This document shows positions 34,850-46,264 of a stretch of DNA of 64,000 bases, one piece after another. Each line of letters starts with the position of its first letter. Within the stretch, counting starts at the first letter, position 1. Below the pieces are notes generated by a model, which was not told the origin of the DNA, did not search any database, and saw only the letters and a program-made list of their open reading frames with translations. The position numbers and the translations under genes are program-made. This stretch comes from Dermatemys mawii (Eukaryota; Chordata; Testudines; Dermatemydidae), in the NCBI GenBank assembly GCA_007922305.1, contig ML677351.1, positions 8,111,673-8,175,672 of the forward strand, read 5' to 3'.

Positions 34850-37520
34850 AGGTCCACTCTGGAAATTCCCCTGCCAGATTGGTAGCAGTAGGAGGAATAC
34901 TCGTGGATTTGTGAGCGCCTACCAGTGGAGGAGGGCCTGTGGGCATGGATCAGGAATGTCTGTTATTCATTTCATAGTTGTTTGTTAGAGATGCAGAAGA
35001 CTTGCTTAAGGCCATGGAGGCAGCTGGGGTGGCCTAGCTGGGCTTAGATGGATAAAGCTGGGGATAGAGATTGAGCAGGAAAATCTCCATTAACTAAACT
35101 TTTTTTTTTTTTTCAAATTTACACGGATACATATTGGTTTTTATTTTAACTAAATGTGGTATGAGCTGGCAGTGTTGAGATTTGGATTAGTTTTAGGACA
35201 TGGTGTGAGGTTCAGGGTCATGGTCACATCAGAGTTTAGATTTTGATGGTGGGAGATGTAATGACCAGTTCTTTTAGGACGTCTTGTGAGATCAGGTGTC
35301 CTTGCAAGATTATTCTCATGCTAGATCAAAGTATCTGCAAGAGTAGCTGTTCTTGCAAAAGTTTGGTTGTAACCAAACAGCACCTCAGAACCAAAAAGAA
35401 AGATGACAGCAGAGGTTTTGGAGTTTCCCCAAAACAGAAAGTGGATTCAAGTCTGACCTCTCTCACCATACTTCTCAACATTGTGGGTCACAATGTGTGA
35501 CAAAGTCCCAAAACGAGGAAGAAACTGAGAGGTCTGTTTCGTAAGAAATCCTCCTCAAAATATGAAAGGCTACAGAATCCAGGTTCTAGTGTTAGCCTGT
35601 TTTTAATGGAAGAAGACTGCACTTTGCCTATCCTTATTTATTACACTTTATTTATTTTATCACTGACATTCAGGATCATGAAAACTGGCATTGGAACCGT
35701 AGTGTGTTATGTTTTCAAACAGAAAAGAAAACATACTATATGAAATAAGTCTCTGTGTGTGCGTCTGCATAGCACTATGTAAAGTTGAGATTTTTCCAGT
35801 GCAAACATAAGTAAGTCTGGGCATCCTCCTATATTTTAGATTTTACAGGCCCTGTAAAACTTGACCAAAATTTGATCTACTGATAGCTGGCACTTGTATG
35901 ACTTAAACTTCAGTTTAGATTAATTAGATTAACAGACCTTGTAGGTTCAAGTACTTCCACCATCGCTATTAAATTACACACAAAGAATTTATGTTTTAGA
36001 GTCTTGCTTCCTTAAATCAAATTCCAGTCCTGTCACCTTTCTTTCATTTATAAGATTACAAGGCTCTCATTCCTTTTGTCATAAAACTGAACCTCTGCTA
36101 AATTCCATTCCAAGTACCTAATACATTTATGATTTCTGTGCGTCTGATCAAGTATCGAGAAGTCTTGAGTCAAAACTGGGTTAAAGCCGTTCACAATGGG
36201 TCTCCTGTTAAAGAAATAAAGACGACTTGAAGAGAAGTGAGGGAAAGTGGGGTATATTTAACTTTGAAAGGCTCGCAGCAAGCATTGAAAACTCAGAGCA
36301 CAAATCAGAACCTTGTACATGGGAAGGTGCGGGAAGGCATGTGTCATTTGGAAGAAGCCGGTTTCATTTCTTATCATCAGAGTCAACACCATGAAAAGCC
36401 AGTATGGCCATGTGGTTAAGGCGGATGACTGGGATACAGGAAGGGTGGGTTCAGGTCCTTTTTCATAAATGGCCTGATGTGCTTACTTGACCCAGGGAGC
36501 TAGGGGAGGAGGGGAATCAGAGACCAACTTGTAACTCTGTAACCCAAGCATGTGTGCTTCTTACTGTAAGACTGCCATCTACCCCAGAGCTCTTCATGTA
36601 TGTCTTTCCCCTCAAGTAGCTGAACAGCCAAAAAAAGAGCATATTTACAGTACCAAAATTGCTAGCAACAGTGGCAATGCTTGCACTGAGAGGCTGTTGT
36701 TATTTTTATCACCATGATGTTTAATCTTGCTATGAACAGCAATGGACAAAACAGTGGTAAAAATGCTGGTGGACAGTCCACACTAGCCTTTCCATCATTG
36801 GGATCACTGATGGAGGTGCACCAGGGCTATATGTATAATGGGAAAATTTACGAAAAAGGCTCAGTGTAGGAAGGACATCACAATCTAAGTCCTGTGTCTA
36901 TTCCAATCGGTAGTTATTTCAGCAATGTCTGCCTAGATTTCTGTTTTTACTTTAATTAGTGGGAGTGCTTTCTGCCAAGGACTATGCAGTGTTGCAGATA
37001 TATGCTCACAACTCCAATTAAATTCAATGGGAGTTGGACTAGAAATTAGGGCAGTCCATGGCTCTTAATGATGGACACATTATCTTTGAGTGTAATGGCT
37101 TGCCCACAATTGTATTTCTTTAAAACTCTATAATTAAAGCCATTTGGCATAAGTATACAGGAATGCAATAATTGGAAGTGCCTTTTATTCAGAACATACT
37201 GGGGGAGGAGAAAGAACTCTGTCAAATGACCTTCAGCTAGCTCATGCAGCCCACAAAGGCTGAGCCAAGCTAGTGAAGAGATACACTGAATCAGTGGATC
37301 CCTGGGCAGTCTGTGTTAGTGGGTCTCCAGTGGATTTTTTTTCTCTGGCATGTATCTTCCAGACAGGCAGGAAATGATACATTTAGAGAACAGGCTTCAA
37401 TTTGCAGGTGCACTACTTCTGTGTACCTATGGGAGTGAATCTTCCACAGTGAATAAAAATGACTCACAAAAAGCAATTAGAGGAAACAATGACAAGTCAC
37501 TGGACATTACTTTAAACGTT
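34850..37520. other. Unique sequence with a tRNA-like SINE head
   Basis: AT-rich with a T-run at 35101-35113. Apart from the Pol III-like element at 36400-36470 nothing is recognised. Confidence 0.5.
36400..36600 (+). repeat. tRNA-derived SINE relic
   Basis: TGGCCATGTGG at 36405-36415 resembles a Pol III box A, and GGTTCAGGTCC at 36448-36458 resembles box B. Their start-to-start spacing of 43 is tRNA-like. The flanking stems of a tRNA cloverleaf cannot be drawn, so it is not a tRNA gene but fits a tRNA-derived SINE head with a decayed body. Confidence 0.45.
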
Positions 37521-37532
37521 AGGGTACATGAT

Positions 37533-38290
37533 GTTTTATTTGTATTACAGTAGTGCCTAGAGGCCTGAGCTGGGATTGATGCCCCATCGTTTTAGGCACT
37601 GTATGCACACATAGTGCAGAGGTCTTCAGTCTGTGGGGCACACCTCCCTAGGGCCCTGGAGTAACTTTTGCGGGGGGGGGGGGGTGGCTGGGCTCTGGAT
37701 CAGCCCCCACAGAGGGCAGGGAGGGAGTGCCGTCCAGTTCCACTCCTGGCCTCAGCCCCAGCTGCCAGCCCCACACCCAGGGATCTGCTCCTGGCCCCGG
37801 CTGTCAGCCCCACACCTGGGGTCCCAACTGTTGGCCCGGTGCCCGGAGATCTTCACCCAGGGTCCCAACTGCCTGCCTTGGGTCCAAGGTCCCAGCTGCT
37901 GGCCCCGTGCCTGGGGCTCCACACCCAGCTATGGCTACAGGCCTCAGCGCCTGTCTGAAGGTCTGCTCCTGCCACTGCCCCTCGCTGTGGCCCCCAGCCT
38001 TGCCCCCCTTACCCGGTCAGTGTCCCCCCATCCCAGAGCTGCAGTCCCACTTTCAGCTCAGTGAGGGGGGCACAAGGTAAAAAGTTTTGTGGACCACTGA
38101 CATAGTGAGAGTTAATCTCTGTCCCATAGAGCTTATAGTCTAAGTAGACAAGGCACACCAATGATGAGAGGGGAAACAGACAGAGCGATAAAGTGATTTG
38201 CTAAAGATTGCACAGCAGACTAATGGCAGAGACAGGATTAGAATCCAACCTTTCAGATGTCTAGGCTTGTGCTCTACCTACTAGACAACA
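37533..38290 (-). mobile_element. CORE-SINE-type repeat split by a hAT element
   Basis: The left part has TTGTATTACAGTAGTGCCTA and TGGGATTGATGCCCCATCG. The right part has GAGCTTATAGTCTAAGTAGA, GATTGCACAGCAGACTAATG and the head complement GTGCTCTACCTACTAGACAA. The two parts join seamlessly if 37617-38099 and one copy of ACATAGTG are removed, so they are one older element on the minus strand. Confidence 0.7.
37617..38099. mobile_element. Non-autonomous hAT element with perfect 8-bp duplication
   Basis: Starts CAGAGGTCTTCAG and ends GTGGACCACTG, short inverted repeats of CAGWGGTC type. ACATAGTG occurs exactly on both sides (37609-37616 and 38100-38107), an 8-bp hAT-type target duplication. It contains a 13-base G run at 37672-37684 and a GC-rich interior with CCAGCTGC-like reiterations. 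Long open frames inside (up to 143 codons) are compositional. Confidence 0.9.
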
Positions 38291-38299
38291 CTATCACTA

Positions 38300-41200
38300 C
38301 CCTCTAGCTATCAGTAAGAAGGTACCTTTAAGAGCTAGACTGGGATTCTTCCATTACAAAAGAAAAACAAATTCTCTCAATAATAGCAGAAATAGGAGGT
38401 TCTTTCCCTCTTCCTTGCCTCTGAAAAAATAAAATACATTCATGTTGCACATTCTCTCCCAAATCACAAATTTGTATTTTGGACTATTTTTTCCTCATCT
38501 GATTAACATAGTCATTCTAGGGGAAAAAAAGGCATACGGTGAAAGATACATTCTTTGAATGAAAAAGGGGAAAGAATTCTTAATGCCACAGATGGCTGTC
38601 AGGATGAAATGAAGCTTGTGTGTGCTGAGGGAATCAGACAGAAGTGTGAAATCTGAACAGAAAGGAACACAGCAGAAGGCAACATTTCAAAAGGCATTTG
38701 GCATCAACTGGCATTGTGAGGGTTAATTTACCGCCAGGAATTGCTGGGCCTTTTATTCTCAGTAGAGACACAATAGACAGATCCCAAAAGTGCCCATCAT
38801 AATCACAGATGCGGAGGATTAATGCTAAAATGAAAGCTTCATGAATATTAAAAATATCAAAACTGCTAATGATGTAGCAGAGTTTGGAATAATGTCCAAT
38901 CTGAAAATCTAAGGATATGGCATGCAGGAATAGTAAGACACTGTCTTTTAAAAACTGATTAAACCTACTCAATTTGTAACAGAAAGAGGCTTATGCATAT
39001 TAGGAGCTGAATTGACTGCCAAACTTTACAAATTGCACAGACTAATTACCATAATTAAACCCTGGATTGAAGAAGCAAATTCCATTTATCTCAGAATGAC
39101 TCAGTGGAACTTCAACAAAGAAGGCAAAGAACATCAGATGTTTTTTTTCCTCCCAATGTGGCAATTCAAAAGCCGTGGTGAAAAAATAATAATCAAAGAA
39201 TGACAATACAGGAATAGTATTGTTTGAGAATCATGAAAACGAAAATCATTCAGGGCCTAATCTTGGAATTAATGAGCACTCTCAATTCCACTGGCTATCA
39301 GGTTAAAATTTAAAGTATTTTTACCTCTTCAAATACATCAATGAGGAAAAAAATCCAAATATTTTTGTACAGCCGTTTTCATCTTATCATCTGAATCCAC
39401 ACCAAATTCTTTTCTGTGCTTAATCATACTCAGGGAGTATTGACTAGGACTTGATCAGTTGCAACTTTTCTGCTGCTATAAGTGTTTGATATTTGCTCTC
39501 TCACATCAACAATGAGCAGTTATCGTGAACGATGAGATAACAGTTACCAGTTTTTAGGATACAGATTAAATATTACTATGTGACATCAGGCTTGACCCAG
39601 AGCCTACTGAAATCAATAGAAAGACTTCCAGACTTGGATCAGACTCCTACTTGCAGTATAACCACAAAAGCAAAATGCTTTATTCCAGGCATTAATACAG
39701 ATATCCAGCTAGATGTTAGTTTCTTTTCTGTTTTCATTTATGAAACAGACTAGCATAATGAAGGGCACAAACCAGTGACATACAAACTCATATAAAGCAC
39801 TGTGCATGCAATACAGTTAAAATGGGCATGTTTGATTTTCTGGGTATTTGCAGCTTTTTAGACAGATGCTACACAACTCTACCAATGAGATTGCTTTCTT
39901 TCACAAATGGTTCCATCAGTAATAAGATTGTTTCTCCTTTCTCTCACCAGTTATTTCATTTTAGCTTGCGACTACACATTTACTTAATCCTTACCCATAA
40001 GCAGATGTCTGTCTCAATACATTATTCAAGTTTCATTCAGACTCAGTGTATTAATCAAGATGACCTTAAGCAATATATTCAGATCTGCAATAAAGATATG
40101 TACACCATTTTTTTTTTTAGTAATGCAAATTTGAATGTCAAAGTAATTGTTAGGGAAAAGAAGAGATGGAGAGGCATCAGTGGAAAATATTAATGTTACA
40201 AGTTATTGTATTCAGTTACAATATTATGAAGACCATGGGGCAATCCAGCCAATAAATGTGGAAATGGTACTTTGCAAGGGGACATAGGGCATGATTTCAG
40301 TAGCGCAGAAGACCAGCAGTGGGACAATGGTAATATGCAGCAGATACAAAGGGAGGAGGATATGAACCAATGGTGATAGGTATCCATATAGATAACTATC
40401 AACATTGATACAGACGTCTTAAGAAACCTTAGGAATTCTCTTCGGCTAACTTTGCTAAAAATTACAGTTGCTAAAGTACATATTTTACCAGCACAAGCAT
40501 TCAAAAATAAAGAAATTGCTAGTTAAATCCTTATCCAATCCTTACAACTGACACTCATTATTTAATCCTGCACTGTTATTTGCTGCTATTAGTGCTGAAA
40601 GGGACGATAGAATAAATTGTCTTGCATCCTAATGTTAAAATGTCAGATTCCTTTTGAATGAAGCTGACAGTATAAATAAACCCCATTTTCTCTCTTTTTC
40701 TCCACAATTCTACAGACAACTGAGAAGTCTGTGGCCAAACAGACATTCCACAGCCAATTCTGTGCCAGTAGAACCACAGAAAACGTGAAGCACTATTTTT
40801 TGGCCGAGGGGCAGGGGAGGAGGGCTAACATCTGTCATGTCAGTTGTATTCAGAGCGGATTAAAGAGCAAGTGGCAGTTAAAGGCAAGAGGGTGTTCTTT
40901 CAATACTCCACCAGTAAGACACTGATTGACTGAGCTCATAATAGCCATTCACAGTTCAACACCTTCAGTGAAAAATGCCAACACTTAAGATATACATGCT
41001 TCACCTGATCCTTTGTTTGATGAATCATTCCTTGAGTATCTGTGTTAGAATCAACTTGATATACACAATATACAGTTATGTGTGACTGTCTCAGACTGTT
41101 TCACATCACAAAATTTCAAGTGACTTTATGGGGAAAAATCTTTTACACAAGATCTCTTAAACAAGGTCTAAAAGTATTTACTGTTGAATGGTATAAATAT

Positions 41201-41630
41201 TCTAGTACATTTACTAATGATGTGATTAGATAACAGAATAAATGTATTTAGTCTACAGTGAACACAAACATGTACCAACTTTAGTTATGACCTTTATAGA
41301 TATTAAAGGTTTCTAGTATTGGACAGGAGGTTGTTTTGCAGACTTGAGATGGGATTTTCAAAAGTGCCTACTTGATTTAGGTATAGATATGAATATACTT
41401 CTAAACTGCTGTAGTGAAACTCCACTTATTGTATACAGCAGTCAAAAGGCAAAATTTCTTAAATGCATATTCATAAATTTTCATTGTTTTTAGTTCAGCT
41501 TCATTCCACTATAACCAGGTTTGACTATGCTAATAATTCCTGTATACCAGGGAGCTCTCAGTGCCAACTGGCAGAAGGCACACCATACTGTAACTCTCAT
41601 CAGGCCTGATGCACTGATTCGCCCAACTCA
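38300..41630. other. AT-rich unique sequence, including a possible conserved non-coding block
   Basis: No repeat recognised except a weak palindromic relic at 39582-39655 and a TTTTCAAAAGTGCC relic near 41350. The stretch 38580-39230 has homeodomain- and POU-like motifs (TTATGCATATTA at 38991-39002, AATTACCATAATTAAA at 39044-39059). Confidence 0.45.
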
Positions 41631-41635
41631 CTATT

Positions 41636-42160
41636 GTCATAATCCGTATGTAAAAGGTGTCATGTAAGGTGTCATATGCAAACTGGAAACACATTGCTCA
41701 TTAATATTATTGTGTGATGTAATGTACGTGTGGTGTATAATGAATTATAGGTTTGTTCTGGGAATATGCTCCTAAACCCAACCTGTTCCAGGCAAAGGAA
41801 TGGTGTTTTGCAAGCTTGACTGTGTCGCCAATGTAAACTAAGCAAGGTATGACCAAAGACAATGAAAGGCACATTTAAAGGTATAGTAAATGAAGTCATG
41901 AGGCAAGCAACGGGGAGATGATGACCCCTTAACAACTGGAAGATGGAGACTCCACCTCTGGAAGCCTTTCTGTCTCTGGGCAGCCCTGTGAGAGGAAACC
42001 AAAGAATTTCAGCCTGGAATTTTAATCTGTCAATATTCATACTTGATAGAGTGTAGTGATACTGATAAAGTTTGAATCCTGTCTCTTTAAAGGCAGACTG
42101 AGCATCTCCAGCTATGGAACAAAAACAGTATCTAGTCACCTTGAGCTTTTAGACTGAATA
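41636..42160 (+). repeat. Possible LTR fragment
   Basis: Begins TGTCATAATCCGTATG and contains GGGAATATGCTCCTAAACCC, TGGAATTTTAATCTGTCAAT and AAGACTGAATAAAGCA-like sequence (AATAAA near 42157). This reads like one of the turtle LTR families, but the right end and target duplication cannot be placed. The 155-codon minus frame here has no domain. Confidence 0.35.
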
Positions 42161-42751
42161 AAGCACAGGCGAGATCTAAGGAACATTAGTAATGCTAGAG
42201 TTGGAGAGAGGAATTTGGAAAATACCTGAAGTTCTCCACAGTGGTTGAGTGAAAACACTTATTTTTTGATACAAAAGTGTGCAACACCACATGGAGAATC
42301 TTTATTCATCTTTAGCCTATAAATATGCTCTAGCTAGTGGTTAGATACAATATCTCATGGAACTGGAGATAGAATACATTACCTTTCACCTGTAGTTTAC
42401 TGGTTCAAATTCGATCAGATTTGTAGTGAAAGAAAGTCAATGGCTCTTTGGTGACCTGAGGAGGTCTCTAAAACAGAACAATTCCTAATGGGAACCCAAA
42501 CCCACTCTCATCAGACAGGCCAGAATAAGCACGAGACTGAATTACTCTATTATTGATGTAGAGGATTCTTGCAGAACAGTATTGGGAAGGCACATGCTGG
42601 GCAGTATGTAAGAAAGCTTAAATTGCCTTATCCATGTTGTAGCTCTCTGTGGATACACAGTCTCTGAGTGCTAATGTAGCATTAGCAGTTACTAAAATCA
42701 TTGTCCATATGTCCCATATGCATAAATTCATACATACTGGAGTCCACTCTG

Positions 42752-43866
42752 TCCTCCTTAGGGAAATCTGTGCTAAATACATTTAAAAAAAAATCTGCAA
42801 AATTTTGCAAATTTTATCTGTCAATAAATAAATGTGGCTGCATCATGGCAGTGGGGAGTACAGGCTACTGGTTGTTCTGAGGTGGGAGATCGTCCTGAAG
42901 TTTGCATCTCCCTTATCAGGGAGGCTGCATCTGACACTGACAAAGTGCAAGGGCTGGGGCTGCCCAGAAGTGCCCCGGGGCCCTCTTCCTCTGCACCAGG
43001 TGCATCAGGTACAAGCAAGCAGGCTCAGCCCAAAAGCATCCAAGTTTGGGGAGTGCTTACTGTGGGGGATCCAGGTGTGGGGTGAGAGGTTTCTGTGGGG
43101 GGGGCAATCTGGGTGTGGGGGGCTTAGTGGGGAATCTGGATGCACAGGGGTTCATTGGGGTGTTTTGAGTGCAGCCTAGTGGGACACTGCGGGGGAGCCA
43201 GGTGAAGCTGGTTGGGGTTCAGGAGTGGGTAGATGGGTTTGGGGAGGGATCTGGGTGTGGGGTCTCAGTAGGGAGGTCCAGGTGCTGGGTGAGTGGGTCT
43301 TGATGGCACAGGGGTCCAGGTGCAGCTGGTTGGAGATCAGTGGGGTGGGGGCCTGGGTATGGGGGTTCATCTTAGGGGTCCAGGGGTAGGGAGGTAGGGC
43401 TTGTCCAGGTGAGGGTTCAGTAGGCCTGCTTAATGGGGGAGCCCCAGCTATTGTCAAAGGGACACTGCATGCCAGGCTCCTGCTTCCCCTCATGATTCCC
43501 CATCTCCTTTTCACACAGAAGGGGAGCTCAACTGGCAATAGGACCCAGGAGGTGGTGTTCAGCTGCAGTCAGTGGAGCCAAGACACAGCTTCCCTCAGCT
43601 TAGCTGGGCAGCTCTGCGCTTGCATAATGAGGGGGGCAGTGGGATGTATCACCGTGTACCCCCCATGCCTTACTTCTGTTTGGAGGGGGCAATGCCCCCA
43701 CCCCCAAATCTGCACCCATGGTCATCTCCCCCCACCCCCCCACGCTCTCTCCTCCACACCCCCCATCCCCTTGCAGCTTCCCTGAGGTTTTCTGCGGGGA
43801 AACACAGGACATCAGCGCAGGGTGTTTTGTGCCCCATGCAGTCACACAGAATCGCCCCAGGAGTAA
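42752..43866. mobile_element. Large GC-rich non-autonomous hAT-like element
   Basis: Left end TCCTCCTTAGGGAAATCTGT and right end CAGAATCGCCCCAGGAGTA are degenerate inverted repeats. The AT-rich left part (TCTGCAAAATTTTGCAAATT) leads into a G-rich body with reiterated GGGGTCCAGGTGCAG-like units. The right part repeats CCCCCACCCCC and ends after TTCTGCGGGGAAACACAGGA. It has no transposase. Open frames in all phases reflect G/C skew. Target duplication not resolved. Confidence 0.6.
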
Positions 43867-44559
43867 CTCCAAAATTCTTGCTGTGGCTACTTCCGTTACT
43901 CAAGAAAATGTTATCCCTGTTATATATGTGGTGGCTCTTGACCCTGCGTACAATCATGGGGCAATTCAGGGAGGAGGGATGAGAAAAGAAACCCAGCTTT
44001 ATGAATCAGGAAAGAAAAAGGGAGCTGCTGGCAGGGTTGGACTGAAGCACATGCAAACTAGGCAAACGGCTAGAACCCAGATCCAGGGCCCAGAAAACAG
44101 CCATACAGTTCACTCACTGCAGTCAGGCTGGCCAAACTGTAGATACACTGGGACCGACTTCTAATCCACTCCCTCATATTTGGCCTTGCTATCCCTTCAT
44201 CATGAGTGAGTGGCACTCTAAGCAGCAACAGGATGAGCAGCCAATCCCAGAGGATTCAAAGCATGGCCAGCTCGGCTAGAGGGCTAGATTCCCTAAGCAT
44301 TAATCCAGCCCTGACAGGAGCTCCCTCCTTCTTTCCTGCATCCTGAAGTGGGATTAACCCATCAGTGGGCTTTTAACCGTATATTTATGGACCCTTGCCT
44401 TCCTATGAATAACATCATAACTTTCCACTATCATGATATAATGCAACCATCTATATTCTGTGTCTTGTTATGGACATCTCAGCCATTTACCTATAGAATT
44501 CATGAATCTGGATTTTCACTTTCCTGTCCTCATTCCACTCAGTAACTCAATTATTGCTC

Positions 44560-44770
44560 TCACTGGTGTATGAGTTAAAGCACAAAACTCCAGTGTTCTG
44601 CTTTTGGGCTAGTCAGTGATTTTCCTGTGTGCACTTTTGCATGTCACTTACATTCTCTGTACAATCAATTTCCCCACCTATAAAGTGGGAATAATAGCTT
44701 ACAAGGTATTGTGAGTTTCCATTTATAAATATTTGTAATGCACTTAAAGATATACAAGGTGCTAGCAAAA
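44560..44770 (+). mobile_element. CORE-SINE/MIR-like element
   Basis: GTTAAAGCACAAAACTCCAG (head), TTTGCATGTCACTTACATTC, CCCCACCTATAAAGTGGGAA and TGCACTTAAAGATATACAAG follow the MIR order. The copy is diverged. Confidence 0.65.
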
Positions 44771-45478
44771 ATGCAAAGTAGGAGATATACAAAGGACAAA
44801 CTAAACGGCATCACCACCCCTGACCAGTGATGCTAACAGGCGCCTGTTTTTGCTACACAGAATGGTTGCACGCACTTGGCAACATTTCTCCTCAAACCAC
44901 TTCAGTGCTGCATGACTCTGAATGAATGCTAGATACTTCTCTAATGACAGTAGATGTTAACTGCTGCAGTTAATGGGCTGCTTATGCAGACTACAAATAG
45001 ACAAGGTTACTCCAGACACACAGCTACCATAACTGAACAATCTAATTGCAAATTAAATTAATTTAAATACATCTCTGGCACAGGGACAGAGGCGAAGGGA
45101 TGGGAAAAAAGGGTAAAAAACACCTGCTCATCTGTAAGCCATTGATAAAGCATGGAGCACAACATTCTCTGACATACTGTCATAGTGAGAATTGATGCTG
45201 GAACACAAGTCTAGCCATAGTGGATCTGGCCACCAGGTCCATGAGTTCCAGATTTCTGCCCACAAGTGGTGTTCAGAGGAAGGTGAGGATCTCCATAATG
45301 TATTTAGCCTATTGGACAATGCGGGACATGGAGGAAACCACAATTAGTGTGTGTAACTTGTAGAGATCTCTCCACGTTCTGAAGCATGAGATTAGTTTAG
45401 TATTATGAAGGCAGCTGACTGGTCAGCAGCACAACCTCTTGCCCTCCACTTTAAATTCTCATGAGTTCCCTATGAAAA

Positions 45479-46264
45479 CAGTGGTTCTCAAAACTTTTTT
45501 TTCACAGACCGCTTGAAAATTGCTGAGGATCTCAGCGGACCATTTACTGATCTTTCCAAATGTTTGTGCCATTAGCTAAATATTGTAAAGTGTTTTGGAT
45601 AAAAGCTCTATATTAAAAATAATCCTAAATAACCATTATCATTTTTGTTCTACAAATAAAAGCACACAACTCATATTTTAATATCGGTAGTTTTTCCTTT
45701 CTAATGCAATGGATGTGCTCTCTCCCCTGCCATGGCAGCCCCTGAGCTCGGGCTGGGAAGGAGAGGGAGGTCTCTCCTTCTCTCCCCCATTGCATTAGCC
45801 CCCAGCTAGGACTAGGAAGGAGGGGGGGTCTCCCCTGACTCCCCCAATTGTTGGGGCTAGGAAGGAGTGGGGGAGGTGTCTCTCCCTCTCTCCCACTGCG
45901 ATAGCCCCTGAGCTGAGGCTGGGAAGGAGGGCTGTCTCTCCCTGGAGAGGGGGAAAGTCACCTTTTTCTCTGGCCGCCACAGCTCTGCACGTCCCAAATT
46001 CCCTCTTCTCTCCCCACTTCCCCATCTCACCTACTCCCTACTAACCCCAAAGCCACACTTCACCTTACATGTGTGTCTTCTCCAGGGCCACAGCACCTAA
46101 TTAGTAGAGCCACGCATGCTCAGCTCCACTAATTAGATGGGTGGCCCTTCATTCTCTTGTGTGCAGCCGCCCAGGTACACACATTAGAGGAGACTATCCG
46201 CAGAACACCTGAATGGAACTCACTGACCTCTGGTGTGCCACAGTCCACAATTTGAGAACCTCTG
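45479..46264. mobile_element. Non-autonomous hAT element, 786 bp
   Basis: Left end CAGTGGTTCTCAAA and right end TTTGAGAACCTCTG match as inverted repeats at 13 of 14 bases. Flanks TATGAAAA and CCCTAAAA share only four bases, so the duplication has decayed. The interior includes CTTTCCAAATGTTTGTGCC and GTTTTGGATAAAAGCTCTAT, then reiterated CTGAGCT-GGGCTGGGAAGGAG units at 45730-45950. No coding capacity. Confidence 0.85.

Noticed and set aside
34317..34988. Several overlapping proline-rich or glycine-rich open frames
   Set aside because: They lie inside a C-rich hAT element with inverted ends and occur in many frames on both strands, as expected from skewed composition.
36400..36470. A functional tRNA gene
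   Set aside because: Box A and box B resemble Pol III signals at tRNA spacing, but acceptor, D and anticodon stems cannot be paired, and box B departs from consensus. A tRNA-derived SINE head explains it better.
37633..38080. Open frames of up to 143 codons, Pro/Gly-rich
   Set aside because: Entirely within a hAT insertion that has a perfect 8-bp duplication; low-complexity composition, no domain.
38634..38972. 112-codon minus frame as a coding exon
   Set aside because: No recognisable protein features; possible sequence constraint here looks more like a regulatory block than coding.
41672..42139. 155-codon minus frame
   Set aside because: Overlaps a probable LTR fragment and shows no domain.
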